Below are positions 45,676 through 55,433 of a stretch of 64,000 nucleotides of DNA, in pieces (positions within the stretch are counted from its first letter, which is position 1; each line of letters starts with the position of its first letter). Origin of the DNA: Cytospora piceicola (taxonomy: Eukaryota > Ascomycota > Sordariomycetes > Diaporthales > Cytosporaceae); assembly GCA_023375675.1 (NCBI GenBank), contig JALQBC010000002.1, forward strand, positions 1,736,001 to 1,800,000, in the 5' to 3' direction. The notes below the pieces were generated by a model, which saw only the letters and a list, made by a program, of their open reading frames with translations, did no database searches and was not told the DNA's origin. A program made the translations under genes and the position numbers.

Positions 45676-46623
45676 TCAGTAACCGATGGCTGATTCTTTA
45701 GCCTTGCAAGTGGCCAGGTAGCTCTCCGCCGTAGCCACGGTCAGAACGTCATAGGTATTGTCACTGTCAAAAACCCACAAACCAGTAGCAACAATACCAT
45801 CCGTGTCGGCCAAATCAGCACACATGATCTGAGCATTATTTGCCACCGCGAAATTCGCAATGATGTTTCCAAATGCGGTAGCAGTATCACTGGTACTACC
45901 GTCATAATCGGCAACGAAGTCATCCCACGCTGTTTTCGTTCCATCGTAGAAATAGTACTCGGCCGTGAAACCATCGTAGTCTGTCTCGATCTGCCGGCGG
46001 GAGGAGGAGGAGGAGGAGGTACTGCCGCTGGGAACAGCCCTCAAGCCACGAACACCGCCCTCCTTGCCATCATGGAAGGCGTATAGGTCGTAGGCCACAC
46101 TGTCCAGGGTACCGGTGGCAAGCGCAGCCCATGTGTTCACAGGGGCCTTGGCGACGAATTGGCAACCGGCGGAGCACGAGCCGGAGGCCTGGAAATCGGG
46201 GTGAACAGTAACAGTGTCCCCGGCGGCGGCCTCGTCGCCGTCACGCTTGACGTGGCCCGCAAAATACCAGACGGTGAGGAAATTGGTAAGGACTGCAGCC
46301 ACGCCAATACCCAGACAGGCGGGGAGGGCCAAGGTACAGGTAAGAACGCCCGCGAAGACGGCGGCGTTGGCGGCGATAACGCCCAGGACGACTTCGTCGG
46401 TGTAGCCCCGGGTGTGGATGGAGACGTCGGTGATGGAGACGTCGGTGAAGGAGCCACCGGTGGAGATAATGTCTCCGGTTGATATGTCTATGACTGTGAC
46501 GTTGGTGACGGTGGTGTCGCGAATGGCTACCTCATGTTGTGTAGTCTCGCCGAGGCAGAGGCTGGAGGGGAATGAGGAGGTCAGGATGGATCCTGCGAGG
46601 AGCAGGTTGGTGAGGCGGGTCAT
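45676..46623 (-). CDS. secreted or membrane-anchored hypothetical protein
   Basis: One exon, 315 residues, ATG at 46623-46621. Residues 1-24 (MTRLTNLLLAGSILTSSFP) form a signal peptide. After a Thr/Val-rich N-terminal part (VTNVTVIDISTGDI), residues about 78-122 are strongly hydrophobic (VVLGVIAANAAVFAG, CTLALPACLGIGVAAVL), long enough for one or two TM helices, followed by VKRDG, a dibasic site. The remainder is small-residue-rich and contains a Ser run and paired Cys residues. No enzyme motif is seen. It could be a cell-surface or effector-like protein. Its place beside AT-rich DNA fits that, but this is inference. A TATA box lies at a suitable distance. Confidence 0.7.
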   Translation of the reverse strand: MTRLTNLLLAGSILTSSFPSSLCLGETTQHEVAIRDTTVTNVTVIDISTGDIISTGGSFTDVSITDVSIHTRGYTDEVVLGVIAANAAVFAGVLTCTLALPACLGIGVAAVLTNFLTVWYFAGHVKRDGDEAAAGDTVTVHPDFQASGSCSAGCQFVAKAPVNTWAALATGTLDSVAYDLYAFHDGKEGGVRGLRAVPSGSTSSSSSSRRQIETDYDGFTAEYYFYDGTKTAWDDFVADYDGSTSDTATAFGNIIANFAVANNAQIMCADLADTDGIVATGLWVFDSDNTYDVLTVATAESYLATCKAKESAIGY

Positions 46624-47566
46624 GGTGGCTGTGATGCAGGAAAGGCTTTTGTGAGAAAGCAGTGTGAGTGATTATGATTTCTGTGAATGACGATATCGAG
46701 AACGTACGTCTTCGTAGAGTGATGTCGCCCTCCTTTTATATAATTTGCACCGGCAGCCAGTCCAAGGTGGGTTGCTATGTGTCTCTGGCCAACTCCTTGG
46801 CGGGTTGCCGTCCATGAACTTGACCATCACAGAATCCTCTCAACGACTCTCAACTGTCGCCTCGGTGAAGGCATCACAAGCGGTGATCTGCCTATTCAGC
46901 CCCCGGATGTGGCTGTCCGTTGTCAAAGCCCTAGACCTTCCATTTGTGGAGTCTTATATCCATTCCTTAGGTAGCCTCTTAATCGCAGGCCTAAAACATC
47001 TTGTCATTGGCTACAGTTCCGCGAAAGCTATACCACATATGCAGGTGAGGGTGAACTATAAATTGATAGTGGCCGGCGCAGACATGGAAAATGGCATAGG
47101 TCAATGCAGGCAGGTGCGGATACAGTTCCCCCTTTAGCTCAGGCTGCTTGTTGAAATGGGCTGTTACATGCCTGCTGGTGGTGCCATTTCTGGCCCTGTT
47201 CTCAAAGCTGTTCGGATATTCCCCAAGTGATCAAGAACAACCATATACAATATTATACTATACCTAGATATAAATATTATAGCCACTATAGCCGTTCTCG
47301 AGCCCTTGTTTTTGTTCCCTTTCAAATAATCAAACTGCTCGATTTCATCTGTAGCCGACAAAAACCCAACTAATTACATTAAGGATTACCACACTCAACA
47401 TTAGAATCAACTAGTTGCGACAAAGACATATCACTGGTTCTGAATACGCATGGCTCGAGAAAAAGACCGGCCGAGGTCTGTATCATTGATCCTTCAGCCC
47501 ATTCGGGGGTATAACGCTATACCCGAAGTAGGCGGAGCTAAGTTAGTAAGGAAAGGTACGGTTGAA
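46624..47566. other. intergenic region between the secreted-protein and HTH genes
   Basis: 940 bases. Apart from a TATA box at the left end, no supportable feature. An open frame at 46745-47137 (+) starts with a non-ATG codon and has no features. Confidence 0.5.
46735..46742 (-). promoter_or_regulatory. TATA box of the secreted-protein gene
   Basis: On the minus strand TATATAAA, about 112 bases before the ATG at 46623, inside ATTATATAAAAGGA. Position and match to the TATAWAA consensus make it a likely core promoter element. Confidence 0.5.
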
Positions 47567-48523
47567 TTAGCACTCCGGTCGAAGCCGCTTTGAGAGCTGC
47601 GTGTGTTCAGCTCGGGGCTCCTCTGTGGATCTCTTCCTCTTATTGGGAGCAGGAGCAGGAGCAGGAGCAGGACAAGGGGCGGGAGCAGGAGCAAGGGCAG
47701 GATCAGGAACGACGGCGGCCTCATGCGGGACCAGGTACGCATTGATGTACTTGACCAACTGGACACGAGGCCTGCCGAGAGCCTCGACGATGGCCCGCTT
47801 AGACTCACCTCTTGCGCGCATTGTTTGGACCAGACGTCTCTCTCGTGCGCAGAGCCACCGGGGGTGTGGTGCGCCAGGAATTGGCTTGGTGGTCTTGATG
47901 GAGATATCCGGAAGAAACTCCTCGTCCTCGTCTGTGTCCACTTCCTCTCCGTCCTCTTCTGATTCCGATCCTCCGTCACCATCTTCTTCGAGCCTCGGGA
48001 AAGGCCCACTTGCCTTGGGAAGATGCGAATTGTGAGGGTTGGGTCTGTAGTACGCAGCGATATACCTGCCCATGCTAGCTTGGCCCTTGCCCAAAGCCTC
48101 GGCAACGGCCTTGATAGTCTCACCTCTCTCGACCATCCTGCGCGCGGTAAGCCGGTCTTCCGCGGATAGAGCGCTAGGCTGTGGGGCACTCGGGATTCCA
48201 ACCTCTTCGGGAGAAAGAGCCAGCTCGCATGCTTCGTCACCCTCATCGTCCACCGCCAGGGGTGTGTAGGTGTGGCTCTGCGAGTAGGCCTGGCCCTTGC
48301 GAATGGCAGTCTCGTGCAGGGAAGCGAGCGACCATTGAAGAGCTTGGTTGAGATCGCAGTCCTTCGTGGGACAACTCCACCAGAGAAGCTGTGGAAACTG
48401 GAGCGTTTGAATCGTGGGGAAGATAACGTGTCCCCAATACCCTCCCGGATAGAGGCACTCTTCGTAGCTCTGTTCCACTAACAGCCCGCAACCCGGGCAA
48501 ACGACTTGGACGTTGAGGCACAT
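47567..48523 (-). CDS. protein with duplicated helix-turn-helix-like module and Cys-rich N-terminus
   Basis: One exon, 318 residues, ATG at 48523-48521. Residues about 9-56 contain CPGCG and CPTKDC, a spacing that could bind zinc. Residues about 120-160 (RLTARRMVERGETIKAVAEA, then LGKGQASMGRYIAAY) and about 225-266 (RRLVQTMRARGESKRAIVEA, then LGRPRVQLVKYINAY) are two copies of one helical module, sharing RGE, A-V/I-x-E-A-L-G and Y-I-x-A-Y. The pattern resembles homeodomain-like or resolvase-type helix-turn-helix. Between them is an acidic linker. The C-terminus has a Pro-Ala repeat and KRKR, a probable nuclear signal. A DNA-binding role is likely. Family not recognised. Confidence 0.65.
   Translation of the reverse strand: MCLNVQVVCPGCGLLVEQSYEECLYPGGYWGHVIFPTIQTLQFPQLLWWSCPTKDCDLNQALQWSLASLHETAIRKGQAYSQSHTYTPLAVDDEGDEACELALSPEEVGIPSAPQPSALSAEDRLTARRMVERGETIKAVAEALGKGQASMGRYIAAYYRPNPHNSHLPKASGPFPRLEEDGDGGSESEEDGEEVDTDEDEEFLPDISIKTTKPIPGAPHPRWLCARERRLVQTMRARGESKRAIVEALGRPRVQLVKYINAYLVPHEAAVVPDPALAPAPAPCPAPAPAPAPNKRKRSTEEPRAEHTQLSKRLRPEC
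47646..47669. repeat. GGAGCA hexamer repeat in the HTH-protein gene
   Basis: Four tandem GGAGCA units, with more imperfect copies to about 47702. On the coding strand they specify the alternating Pro-Ala run before the C-terminal basic region. Confidence 0.8.
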
Positions 48524-49446
48524 AATTATTACCTTTGGTGTGATAGCTGAGGTCTGTGGTTAGTAACTCACCTGTGAGTCTCTTGGGAATAGCAGGAGTC
48601 TTGAACGTTGTGCAGAAAACAAAGTGAAGAGCAAGTATCCGTTGCCATGGACTAACGAGCAAGAGGGTGTATTATATATGTGTAGCTCAGGACAAACTTC
48701 GAGTACGAAAGGCGTATTTCTCCTCGCGGTCCTTGTGAAGGTCAATGGGATTGTTCATTGTGTTGTCCTTTCAGGCTCACAATGTTGGAGTCCTCGTCAA
48801 AGAGATTCCAAATATAGTGACATCTACACAATAAAGCCCTTGGTTGTTCCTCTCCAAGTGCTTTGTTGCTGGAAAATAGTCATATGCCTACATATGTAAG
48901 CAGACTACGTCACGATGGGCATTCCTATCGAGTGAAAGTCCATACAGAATCAACTACGGGGAAGATAAGATGTTGTAAATCGAAAAGGAAGACAGGGTAC
49001 TTATTTGGGAGATACCCTATGTGGTAGATGATGAAGTGGAAGGAATGATTCCTGGCTTATGCGTAGCCTGTTCGTGGTTCCGAAGCAGCGTATAATCAAA
49101 AAACCAACAAACCACCCATGCGTTGGTTAGATGCTGTGCCGTGCTACAAAGAGGGAGCAAGCAAAGACCCGGTAACTCACAGTTGAGTGACACTTCCAAT
49201 TAGCTGGCTATCCGGCTTCCATTGCTACAGATTCCTGCTACTAACAATATTAACTTCTAGAGCCAGACATGTTTCGCACAACGACGGCACGCTGATGCCA
49301 ACTTAAGTGTACTGGTGTATCCTTGAAGCATGCTCCATTCTTACCCAACAATCCCATCACCATTCCTCTGATATACCTACCAACTTCGCTGCCAAAAAGA
49401 GAAACAATGCAATGACATTCCCGGGCCTCCGTTGGCGGTTTTTCCC
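48524..49446. other. intergenic region between the HTH-protein gene and the interrupted ORF
   Basis: 920 bases. Several ATG-led frames of about 60 codons exist (48560-48745, 49017-49199, 49250-49450, all minus) but none shows a recognisable motif or a convincing splice partner. Confidence 0.45.
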
Positions 49447-49947
49447 TCACTCCGCTTCGTCATCGGAACCAGGCTCGGATGAGCGATCCCCATACTTTAA
49501 TTCTAGCAGATGTCCCCGAGCTACTCTGAGCCTCTCTCGTGCCGACACCGCTTTAGTGCTACGCCTCGCTGCCAGTAGCCTCTGTCTCTCTCTCAGATCA
49601 CCGGTCTCAACGATGAATGGAGTCCGAGTGGCTTGCGTTGTGTCTTTCTGCGTTGGTGCCTTCAGGCGGCCTATTTCGTCCAGTGCTTGGCGATAGTCGA
49701 AGTTCCACTCATCCAAGCACTGCCTCATTTCTCTCAATCTAAAACCCAAGGTATCCAAAGCCAGAGAGGCTTCTGAGTTTAGCATTTCCACCTCAGCCCA
49801 AGCATCTTTGTTGTTAGTGGAAAATATCCCATCCACGAGGCACATCTTATATCGCAGGTCTGTCCTGGCACCGAGGAGCTTCTGGTCCAGCGTTGAGATG
49901 ATCCGAGAGATGAAAGTATACTCCCTCACAAGGTCTGAAGCGGTGTC
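49447..49947 (-). CDS. in-frame downstream continuation of the 51.9-kb ORF, after a single TAG
   Basis: Directly after the TAG of the preceding ORF the same frame stays open for 166 codons (DTASDLVREYTFISRIISTL, LRLREM-type helices, RERQRLLAARRSTKAVSARE) to a TGA at 49449-49447. There is no ATG near its beginning; the first is about 35 codons in. It therefore looks like the C-terminal, helical and finally basic-acidic part of the same protein rather than a separate gene. It would be joined by a very short intron (for example 33 nt, GTATAT...TTAG, which removes the stop and keeps phase) or by readthrough, or the stop is a recent mutation. Confidence 0.4.
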   Translation of the reverse strand, partial: DTASDLVREYTFISRIISTLDQKLLGARTDLRYKMCLVDGIFSTNNKDAWAEVEMLNSEASLALDTLGFRLREMRQCLDEWNFDYRQALDEIGRLKAPTQKDTTQATRTPFIVETGDLRERQRLLAARRSTKAVSARERLRVARGHLLELKYGDRSSEPGSDDEAE

Positions 49948-51942
49948 CTAATTCGCCCTCACTTGGCCCTGGATATATACATTTGCGTCACGTCTTTGTG
50001 TCAAAGCGCGTTGATATAAGCAATCGTAATCCATTTCCACCATTTTAAATGCGGTCCGCCTTGCGTGCTGGACCTTATTTCCCAGTCTGGTTGACATGGA
50101 AGAGCGGCAGACTTGACGAAGCTGCTCCATGATTGTTGCTCTTGCTGGGGACCCTTCGAACGCAGCGAGCAACCGTTTGGCGAAGGACAAGTCGTAGACG
50201 ATATTATTTGGAGGTTCGATCCAAGATACGAGGTGCAATGCTTCGAAGAAAAATGGAAGCACATTCTGCAGAGGATGTCGCCATCCACTCGCCTCATAGT
50301 AGCAGCCTACCACCAGCCCTGCGTCATCAACAGGCTCTGCGGCGTACGCTGTTGCTTCTCTGGTTGTAGTCCATGCCTTTTGTACTTCCGGCTCGTCCGG
50401 GAACAGTGTCTGCACAAACTGCATCACACAGAGCCCTGGAGCCCAGTTACCATAGAAAAGCTCTTTGTGGTGATTGTCAAAGGCAAGGGTCATTTCGGGA
50501 TCGAAAATTCTCAGGAAACGAAGTCTGGGAGACAAGTTAACACACGCCAAGAAGAAATTGAACTTATACCGAAACGGAATAAGCAAATTCTTTTTTGGAC
50601 CCTGTTGTGGAGAAATATCGCCGCGAAGTCGGCAGATGATTGCAATGCTTTGCGTTTGAGAAGGCGGGAGATGGCTCCATGAAAGAGTTTCAATGAAGTC
50701 CTGTGGGTCCACAACGCTGAACTCAGCGGCAAAGAGTCGAACAAGCTGTCGAAGCATGGAATAAATCTTGTAAAGCTCCTGCTGGTTGATTATCGGGGGT
50801 ATGAGGCATTTAGCTCGCTCCAGAGAGTCGGATAGCCATGTGCAGTCTTCTGTTGCTGTGGCCGTGGCACGGTGAGTGTGTCGGTTTGAGGTCATCTCCG
50901 TCTTATCGGTTTGCTCGTGGTGCGAGGCACTTGGCTCTTCATCGTTAGACATCTCGCTTGCAGGCCGCTTAGATCCAGCCAGGATGTTATGTTGGGGGAG
51001 GCTGGCCGCCAGACTCTTTGTTTCTAACCGCGGTGAAAGTCCCGCTGCGATTGGCTGAGTTGGTGATATCAACAGCGACTGACCAAGGTTCGAAGAATTG
51101 CCAAACTCCGCAATGGTCTTTGGCGTGTCAGAGAACAGCACATCCCGAGGTAATGATGAAAGCTGACCGGCCAGCTGGTTCGAGGAAGTTGACGAGTCAC
51201 CGCTGCTTCGTGAGCTTGGAAGTGGACGCCTCTCCCTTTCTTCACCCAGTTCTCGCTCCGTTGGATGTGCAGAGGTAGAGGCTCCATGGGGGTGTAGAGA
51301 TCCCGAAGACTCCAAAACTTCTGAGATTGGTGGAAACTCCGGACGTAGTAAGTGTCCTAACCTCATTCTGGATGCCCAGTGATGAGTTTCATGCTGTGAA
51401 ACCGCCCCGGCCGGTGTGGGTGGACTGGGTCCTTCCTCTGATGCAGACACTGATGACTGTCCTTCTTCATCCTTGTCCGAGGATTGAAAGGGTCCAGTGG
51501 CTGAACCTGCGCTTGAGACTCCGACGTCCGGCTCGAAAGGCTCTCCAGTGGATGGGCCTTGGTGGGACTCATGTTGTTTGTCCCTATCTGGAGCTTGCGC
51601 ATAGTCGACCCTCGGGTCCTTTCCTTCGTGGGAAGCAGATTTCGAAGGATCTATATCGTCTCTGACAGCGGCTTTGGAGTCCTCGCTATCGGACTCATCA
51701 ACATCGAATGCCTCACGGGTGCCAGGTAGAACTGCGGAAGGCGATAGCTCGGTAAGCGTAGTGCTATACTGTGTTCTTCTGGGGAGGGAGAGACCGGCCT
51801 CGCTTCTATCCGACAGGTAAAAGAGACTCGCTGCGTGTTGGGAGCTCCCGGGCTCCCTCAGGTCGTGGCGAAAAGGCGAAAGTGGCGATGATTGCCATTC
51901 AGACCAGGGCGGTCGCAGCCTTGAGCGTGGCCGCCCTGACAT
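49948..51942 (-). CDS. long unrecognised protein, N-terminally disordered
   Basis: 664 codons from ATG (51942-51940) to TAG (49950-49948) without an intron. The first 360 residues are Ser/Pro/Glu-rich and disordered (SSGDSSTSSNQLAGQLSS). The C-terminal 300 residues look folded: LYKIYSMLRQLVRLFAAEF, FIETLSWSHLPPSQTQ, FRYKFNFFLACVNLSPRLRF, ELFYGNWAPGLCVMQFVQTL, RLLAAFEGSPARATI. The family is not recognised. The pattern (disordered head, helical tail, continued coiled coil) would suit a chromatin or transposon-derived regulatory protein, but that is not shown. See the downstream in-frame continuation. Confidence 0.55.
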   Translation of the reverse strand: MSGRPRSRLRPPWSEWQSSPLSPFRHDLREPGSSQHAASLFYLSDRSEAGLSLPRRTQYSTTLTELSPSAVLPGTREAFDVDESDSEDSKAAVRDDIDPSKSASHEGKDPRVDYAQAPDRDKQHESHQGPSTGEPFEPDVGVSSAGSATGPFQSSDKDEEGQSSVSASEEGPSPPTPAGAVSQHETHHWASRMRLGHLLRPEFPPISEVLESSGSLHPHGASTSAHPTERELGEERERRPLPSSRSSGDSSTSSNQLAGQLSSLPRDVLFSDTPKTIAEFGNSSNLGQSLLISPTQPIAAGLSPRLETKSLAASLPQHNILAGSKRPASEMSNDEEPSASHHEQTDKTEMTSNRHTHRATATATEDCTWLSDSLERAKCLIPPIINQQELYKIYSMLRQLVRLFAAEFSVVDPQDFIETLSWSHLPPSQTQSIAIICRLRGDISPQQGPKKNLLIPFRYKFNFFLACVNLSPRLRFLRIFDPEMTLAFDNHHKELFYGNWAPGLCVMQFVQTLFPDEPEVQKAWTTTREATAYAAEPVDDAGLVVGCYYEASGWRHPLQNVLPFFFEALHLVSWIEPPNNIVYDLSFAKRLLAAFEGSPARATIMEQLRQVCRSSMSTRLGNKVQHARRTAFKMVEMDYDCLYQRALTQRRDANVYIQGQVRAN

Positions 51943-52648
51943 AGCTTCGAATACAACAAGAAAAAGATGCTGCTAGGTTCTGTCCTTGGATGTGGGCTAA
52001 ACATGAGATTTCGCTGGTGTATGCCCAGGTGAGGTAGTGTTGAAATCTGTGGCCGATACATGTGTAGTTTGGAAACAACATAACCCAAGTCAGCGACTTT
52101 TGGCCTCTCTTCCCTCGAGGAAGGCATTGCCGTCATGTTATGACGGCAAGTGTTGTTTGATCTAGTTCATCAGCCATTCTCAATGGACTATCATATGAGA
52201 TGGAAGGAGCCCGCGATAATCTCGTAATCATGAAGCCCCAAGAAGAAGCCCATGTCACAAATAAAAACCTTGAAAGTTATCTAGTTAGCGGTAAAAACGT
52301 GGAAGGTTCGGCAGAGGAAGACTCAAGGTTGTTGTAAAGGGGTTCGGGTTAAAATGACTTACACCCTCCACTGAATTGAGATTCACTAGGAGGCGACACA
52401 ACACACAGGAAGTCGAGGATCCGGACGGATATTCCGTGACATTGCACACAGTATTATTGAATTGTTTAGGTAATCACATTTTCAGTACATATCAGATATC
52501 ACAAACGCACTGAGGAAAAGTATGTGAAGAATGCCAAGCGGCAGTGAGTCTATTCAGTTAACCTAGGCCGAATCCTCTTGCCTCCTAACCCCGACGTCCC
52601 TTGTTCGCGTCATTACATTCCATTCGTTTCTCATGTCGGGTTTCCCAC
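51943..52648. other. intergenic region at the right edge of the island
   Basis: Holds the promoter of the 51.9-kb ORF and the 3' region of the LPMO gene. Nothing supportable. Confidence 0.45.
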
Positions 52649-53866
52649 TCAAACGAGGAGGGGAAGGCCCGCACGCTTCTTGACAGCGGCGATGTTCAAC
52701 GATGTAGAAGTTCCGGGAGTGCACGTGGTGCCGGAAGCAACACTCATGGCGGTGCTCCACTTGCCTCCAGCAACACACATCTGGAAGGATTTGCCGTCCG
52801 AAGTGCACTTGTAGTCGCCAGCAGTGCAAGATCCGGAGTCCGAGCTGGAGCTGGAGCTGGAGCTGGAGCCGGATGTGGATGAGCTGCTACCGGTGGCGGC
52901 GGCTGCGGCACTAGTAGCGGCCTCGGCGGTGGTGGCCTCGGCGGTAGCCTGGGCGGCCGCAGAAGTGGCGGCCACAACGGAAGTGAGGAAGCCAGATGGG
53001 CTTCCAGTATCTGCTGCGGCGGAGGTGGCCTCTACGGCCGCAGATGTGGTCGCGCTGCCGCTAGACGAATCGCTGCTGCTGGACGAGTCGCTGCTGGACG
53101 AGTCGCTGCTGGACGAGTCGCTGCTGCTGCTGCTGCTGCTGCCATCGTATGTTACACCTTTAGCAAAGCAGCTGTCTCCGGTGATTTTCTGATAGTTGGG
53201 GGTGCCAGTGGACAGCAGCTTCTCGACGTTGTCACCAGGGAAGGGGTACAAGGGGTCGGACGACAGCACCGACTTGCAGGTGTTGATGTCGGCGAAGTTG
53301 TACACGGCCAGAGGGGGGTAGTTGTTGAGGGTGTCGCTGCGGGCGCGGATGTTGGTGGACCGCTTCTTGGAGCCGCTAGCCGCCTTGATGGTGATGGGGG
53401 CGCAGTTCATGTAGTACTCCTGGGTACCGGACAGCTTGCTGGTCCAGGTCCAAGCGTACGAGTAGTCTCCAGCGGGGATGTCTGAAGGGATCTTCACGTC
53501 GTAGGTGCTGAGGGAGGTGCCGTCCTTGGCGGGGCAGCCACCCTCAATGCTGAGGATGACGGACCACCGAGTTGACTGGGAGGGCTGCATATCGGGGGAC
53601 AGGGCAACCTGGCAAGAGCCGCCACCGTGGACAGCGGAGCCGGTGAAGCTCATGCTGACGGTCTCTCCAGCGGTTGCCGTGTTGGACCGGCCGTCAGTGG
53701 AGTAGAACGTGGCAGCATCACCCGAGATATGGCAGGGGTAGTTGCTGGACGTGAGAGGAGAGTTGTCGGGGCTTCCGTAAGGCTTGGGGTTGGCGAGGAT
53801 CAGATGCGCAGAACACATGCTGCTCAGCGCCAGCGCGGATGCAACGATGGAAGTGAATCGAGTCAT
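52649..53866 (-). CDS. secreted AA11-type lytic polysaccharide monooxygenase
   Basis: One exon, 405 residues. A signal peptide of 20 residues ends in SSMCSA, followed by HLILANPKPYG, so the mature protein starts with His21, the first histidine-brace ligand. The second part of the copper site is in AVHGGGSCQVALS. Further AA11 marks are NYPCHISGDAATFYSTDG, WSVILSIEGGCPA, YSYAWTWTSKLSGTQEYYMN and NINTC-like FADINTC. After the catalytic domain (about residue 230) comes a Ser/Asp linker, an Ala/Thr-rich stretch and a C-terminal Cys-containing module (GDYKCTSDGKSFQMCVAGGK) of the kind called X278, thought to bind chitin. Known for the family: copper-dependent oxidation of chitin. Likely roles are cell-wall remodelling or chitin feeding. 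Confidence 0.93.
   Translation of the reverse strand: MTRFTSIVASALALSSMCSAHLILANPKPYGSPDNSPLTSSNYPCHISGDAATFYSTDGRSNTATAGETVSMSFTGSAVHGGGSCQVALSPDMQPSQSTRWSVILSIEGGCPAKDGTSLSTYDVKIPSDIPAGDYSYAWTWTSKLSGTQEYYMNCAPITIKAASGSKKRSTNIRARSDTLNNYPPLAVYNFADINTCKSVLSSDPLYPFPGDNVEKLLSTGTPNYQKITGDSCFAKGVTYDGSSSSSSSDSSSSDSSSSDSSSSSDSSSGSATTSAAVEATSAAADTGSPSGFLTSVVAATSAAAQATAEATTAEAATSAAAAATGSSSSTSGSSSSSSSSSDSGSCTAGDYKCTSDGKSFQMCVAGGKWSTAMSVASGTTCTPGTSTSLNIAAVKKRAGLPLLV
53053..53137. repeat. 15-bp tandem units in the LPMO linker
   Basis: Repeats of GCTGCTGGACGAGTC with a trailing GCT run. On the coding strand they make Ser-Ser-Asp-Ser-Ser units of the linker. Such repeats vary in number between strains. 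Confidence 0.75.
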
Positions 53867-55433
53867 CTTGAGGGGTTGGTTTTTGTGTGTTGTGTAAAGT
53901 GGGTATCTTTGGTGGGAAAAAGAAGGCGATGCAGATGCAATGAATGACCGGCAATGTAAAAGGAAGTCAAAGTCGAAGTCGAAATCGAAGTCGAAGTCGA
54001 AAGTGAAGACGGAGGACGAAGTAAAGCACCAGGCTTATTCTTCTTGAGGGAGTGTAGAGAGATGGAAAGAGAAGGAAGGAATGCTGTTGCTGGATGCCAA
54101 GACAAAGATCAGAACATGTTGAATGGAAGGTGGAAGGGAGGCATATATATAAAATGCTTCGCAGTACTTACTTACGTAGATACCTAAGATAGGTAGGTAG
54201 GTAGTGAGTGTGGATGAGTGGATGAGTGGATGAGGCCTCACCCTTCAACCGCCAAATACGAAAGGGTCGCCATTGTTTGTGGGGAAGAATAGCTCTGGTG
54301 CCTATTGTCCATTCTCAGGGAACAAAGAAGCAGCACTGCCGAGTGGCTGTCGAGGTCCCGTCAGGCACTCACTCCAATGCATTACTGAGATGGGATTTGC
54401 AAAGACGCTGGAAAAGATGAAACGAAACAATGATACAGGCTGCCCTTGTCGCTTGCTGGCATGCGCGTGCCTTGCATGAAATCAGGGGTACAGTGAAGGC
54501 CACGGACGAATCAGGGCCGCTGGATGGCACTTGGCCCCTGAAGCCCCTGACCACGGAAACAAGCGCGCAAGAGGTGGAACTAGCCTTCTCAGCCAATCAT
54601 GCCGACAGGTCTGACTTCACACGCTCGTTCACATGCCCACGCTCATTCGTGATTCACAGAGACGCCGATAATTCTTTCAATCCTTTACCTATACTGCGCA
54701 CCTAGGTATCCACTTCCCATCCCATCCTCTGCCGCCTTGCCGCATCCGACCCACAGTGGCGGGAATCTTGCCCACTGCCCGCTGCAGGGGTAAGGCGACT
54801 CTGTTGAGATTCTGCTGGTTGGCGCTTCTGCTTGGCGGCCGCGACATGGCCGATCCTGTCGAAGTGGATGGATAGTATGGGACTGAATGTTGCCTAAATG
54901 TTGCATTTTGGGACGAACCGGGCATGACTGGCATCCGCTGGGTTTGTCTGCCTAGGCTGCTAGGTATGGACAACCGCAGGTTTCACCAAAACACCAGTCG
55001 CCATCATCCAATACAGTCCAAACCATCTCTACACACACACACACATGGATATGTGTTCCTATGCTCCTGGACGTCTTGACATATTCATGACATCTGGTGG
55101 AGAGACGAGAGGATTGACGACTAACCATCGAGATGTTTCACCTAGTGTGAGGTTCGTGTCAAGAGTCCAAAAGTTCTACCGGAAAGATTCCGGAGGAATG
55201 GAGAGGGGGATGGGGAGGGGCAACACATGGTGTTCTGGGGCAAAATACACTTTGATCCGTAAGTACTTGCCTTACGAGGCTGATTCATCTAAGAGGCACG
55301 CAGGAGAGTGTTTGATCACAGGTATCTGGCCAGGGGAAAGGCTAACAGATTTGCCCCCTCTGTACTGATCCGTACATATACACGGACACACATACCAACA
55401 ATCATCTGTTTCCTCATTGTCCCTCGTTTGCCC
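53867..55433. other. LPMO promoter and gene-poor intergenic region
   Basis: 1.57 kb with no supportable gene. It contains a GAAGTC-type repeat (about 53964-54008), TATATATAAA near 54145, GGTAGGTAGGTA near 54192, and CTAGG motifs at about 54694 and 54953. Open frames here show no family features. Confidence 0.5.
53964..54008. repeat. imperfect AAGTCG hexamer repeat in the LPMO upstream region
   Basis: Seven near-identical 6-bp units, about 100-140 bases before the LPMO ATG. On the sense strand it is a CGACTT/TTCGAC repeat, probably in the leader. Confidence 0.8.

Noticed and set aside
46745..47137. 130-codon plus-strand frame upstream of the secreted-protein gene
   Set aside because: Starts with a non-ATG codon, overlaps the promoter and has no recognisable features.
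50206..50225. TTGGAGGTTCGATCCAA hairpin resembling a T-arm
   Set aside because: It lies inside a long coding frame and lacks the rest of a tRNA.
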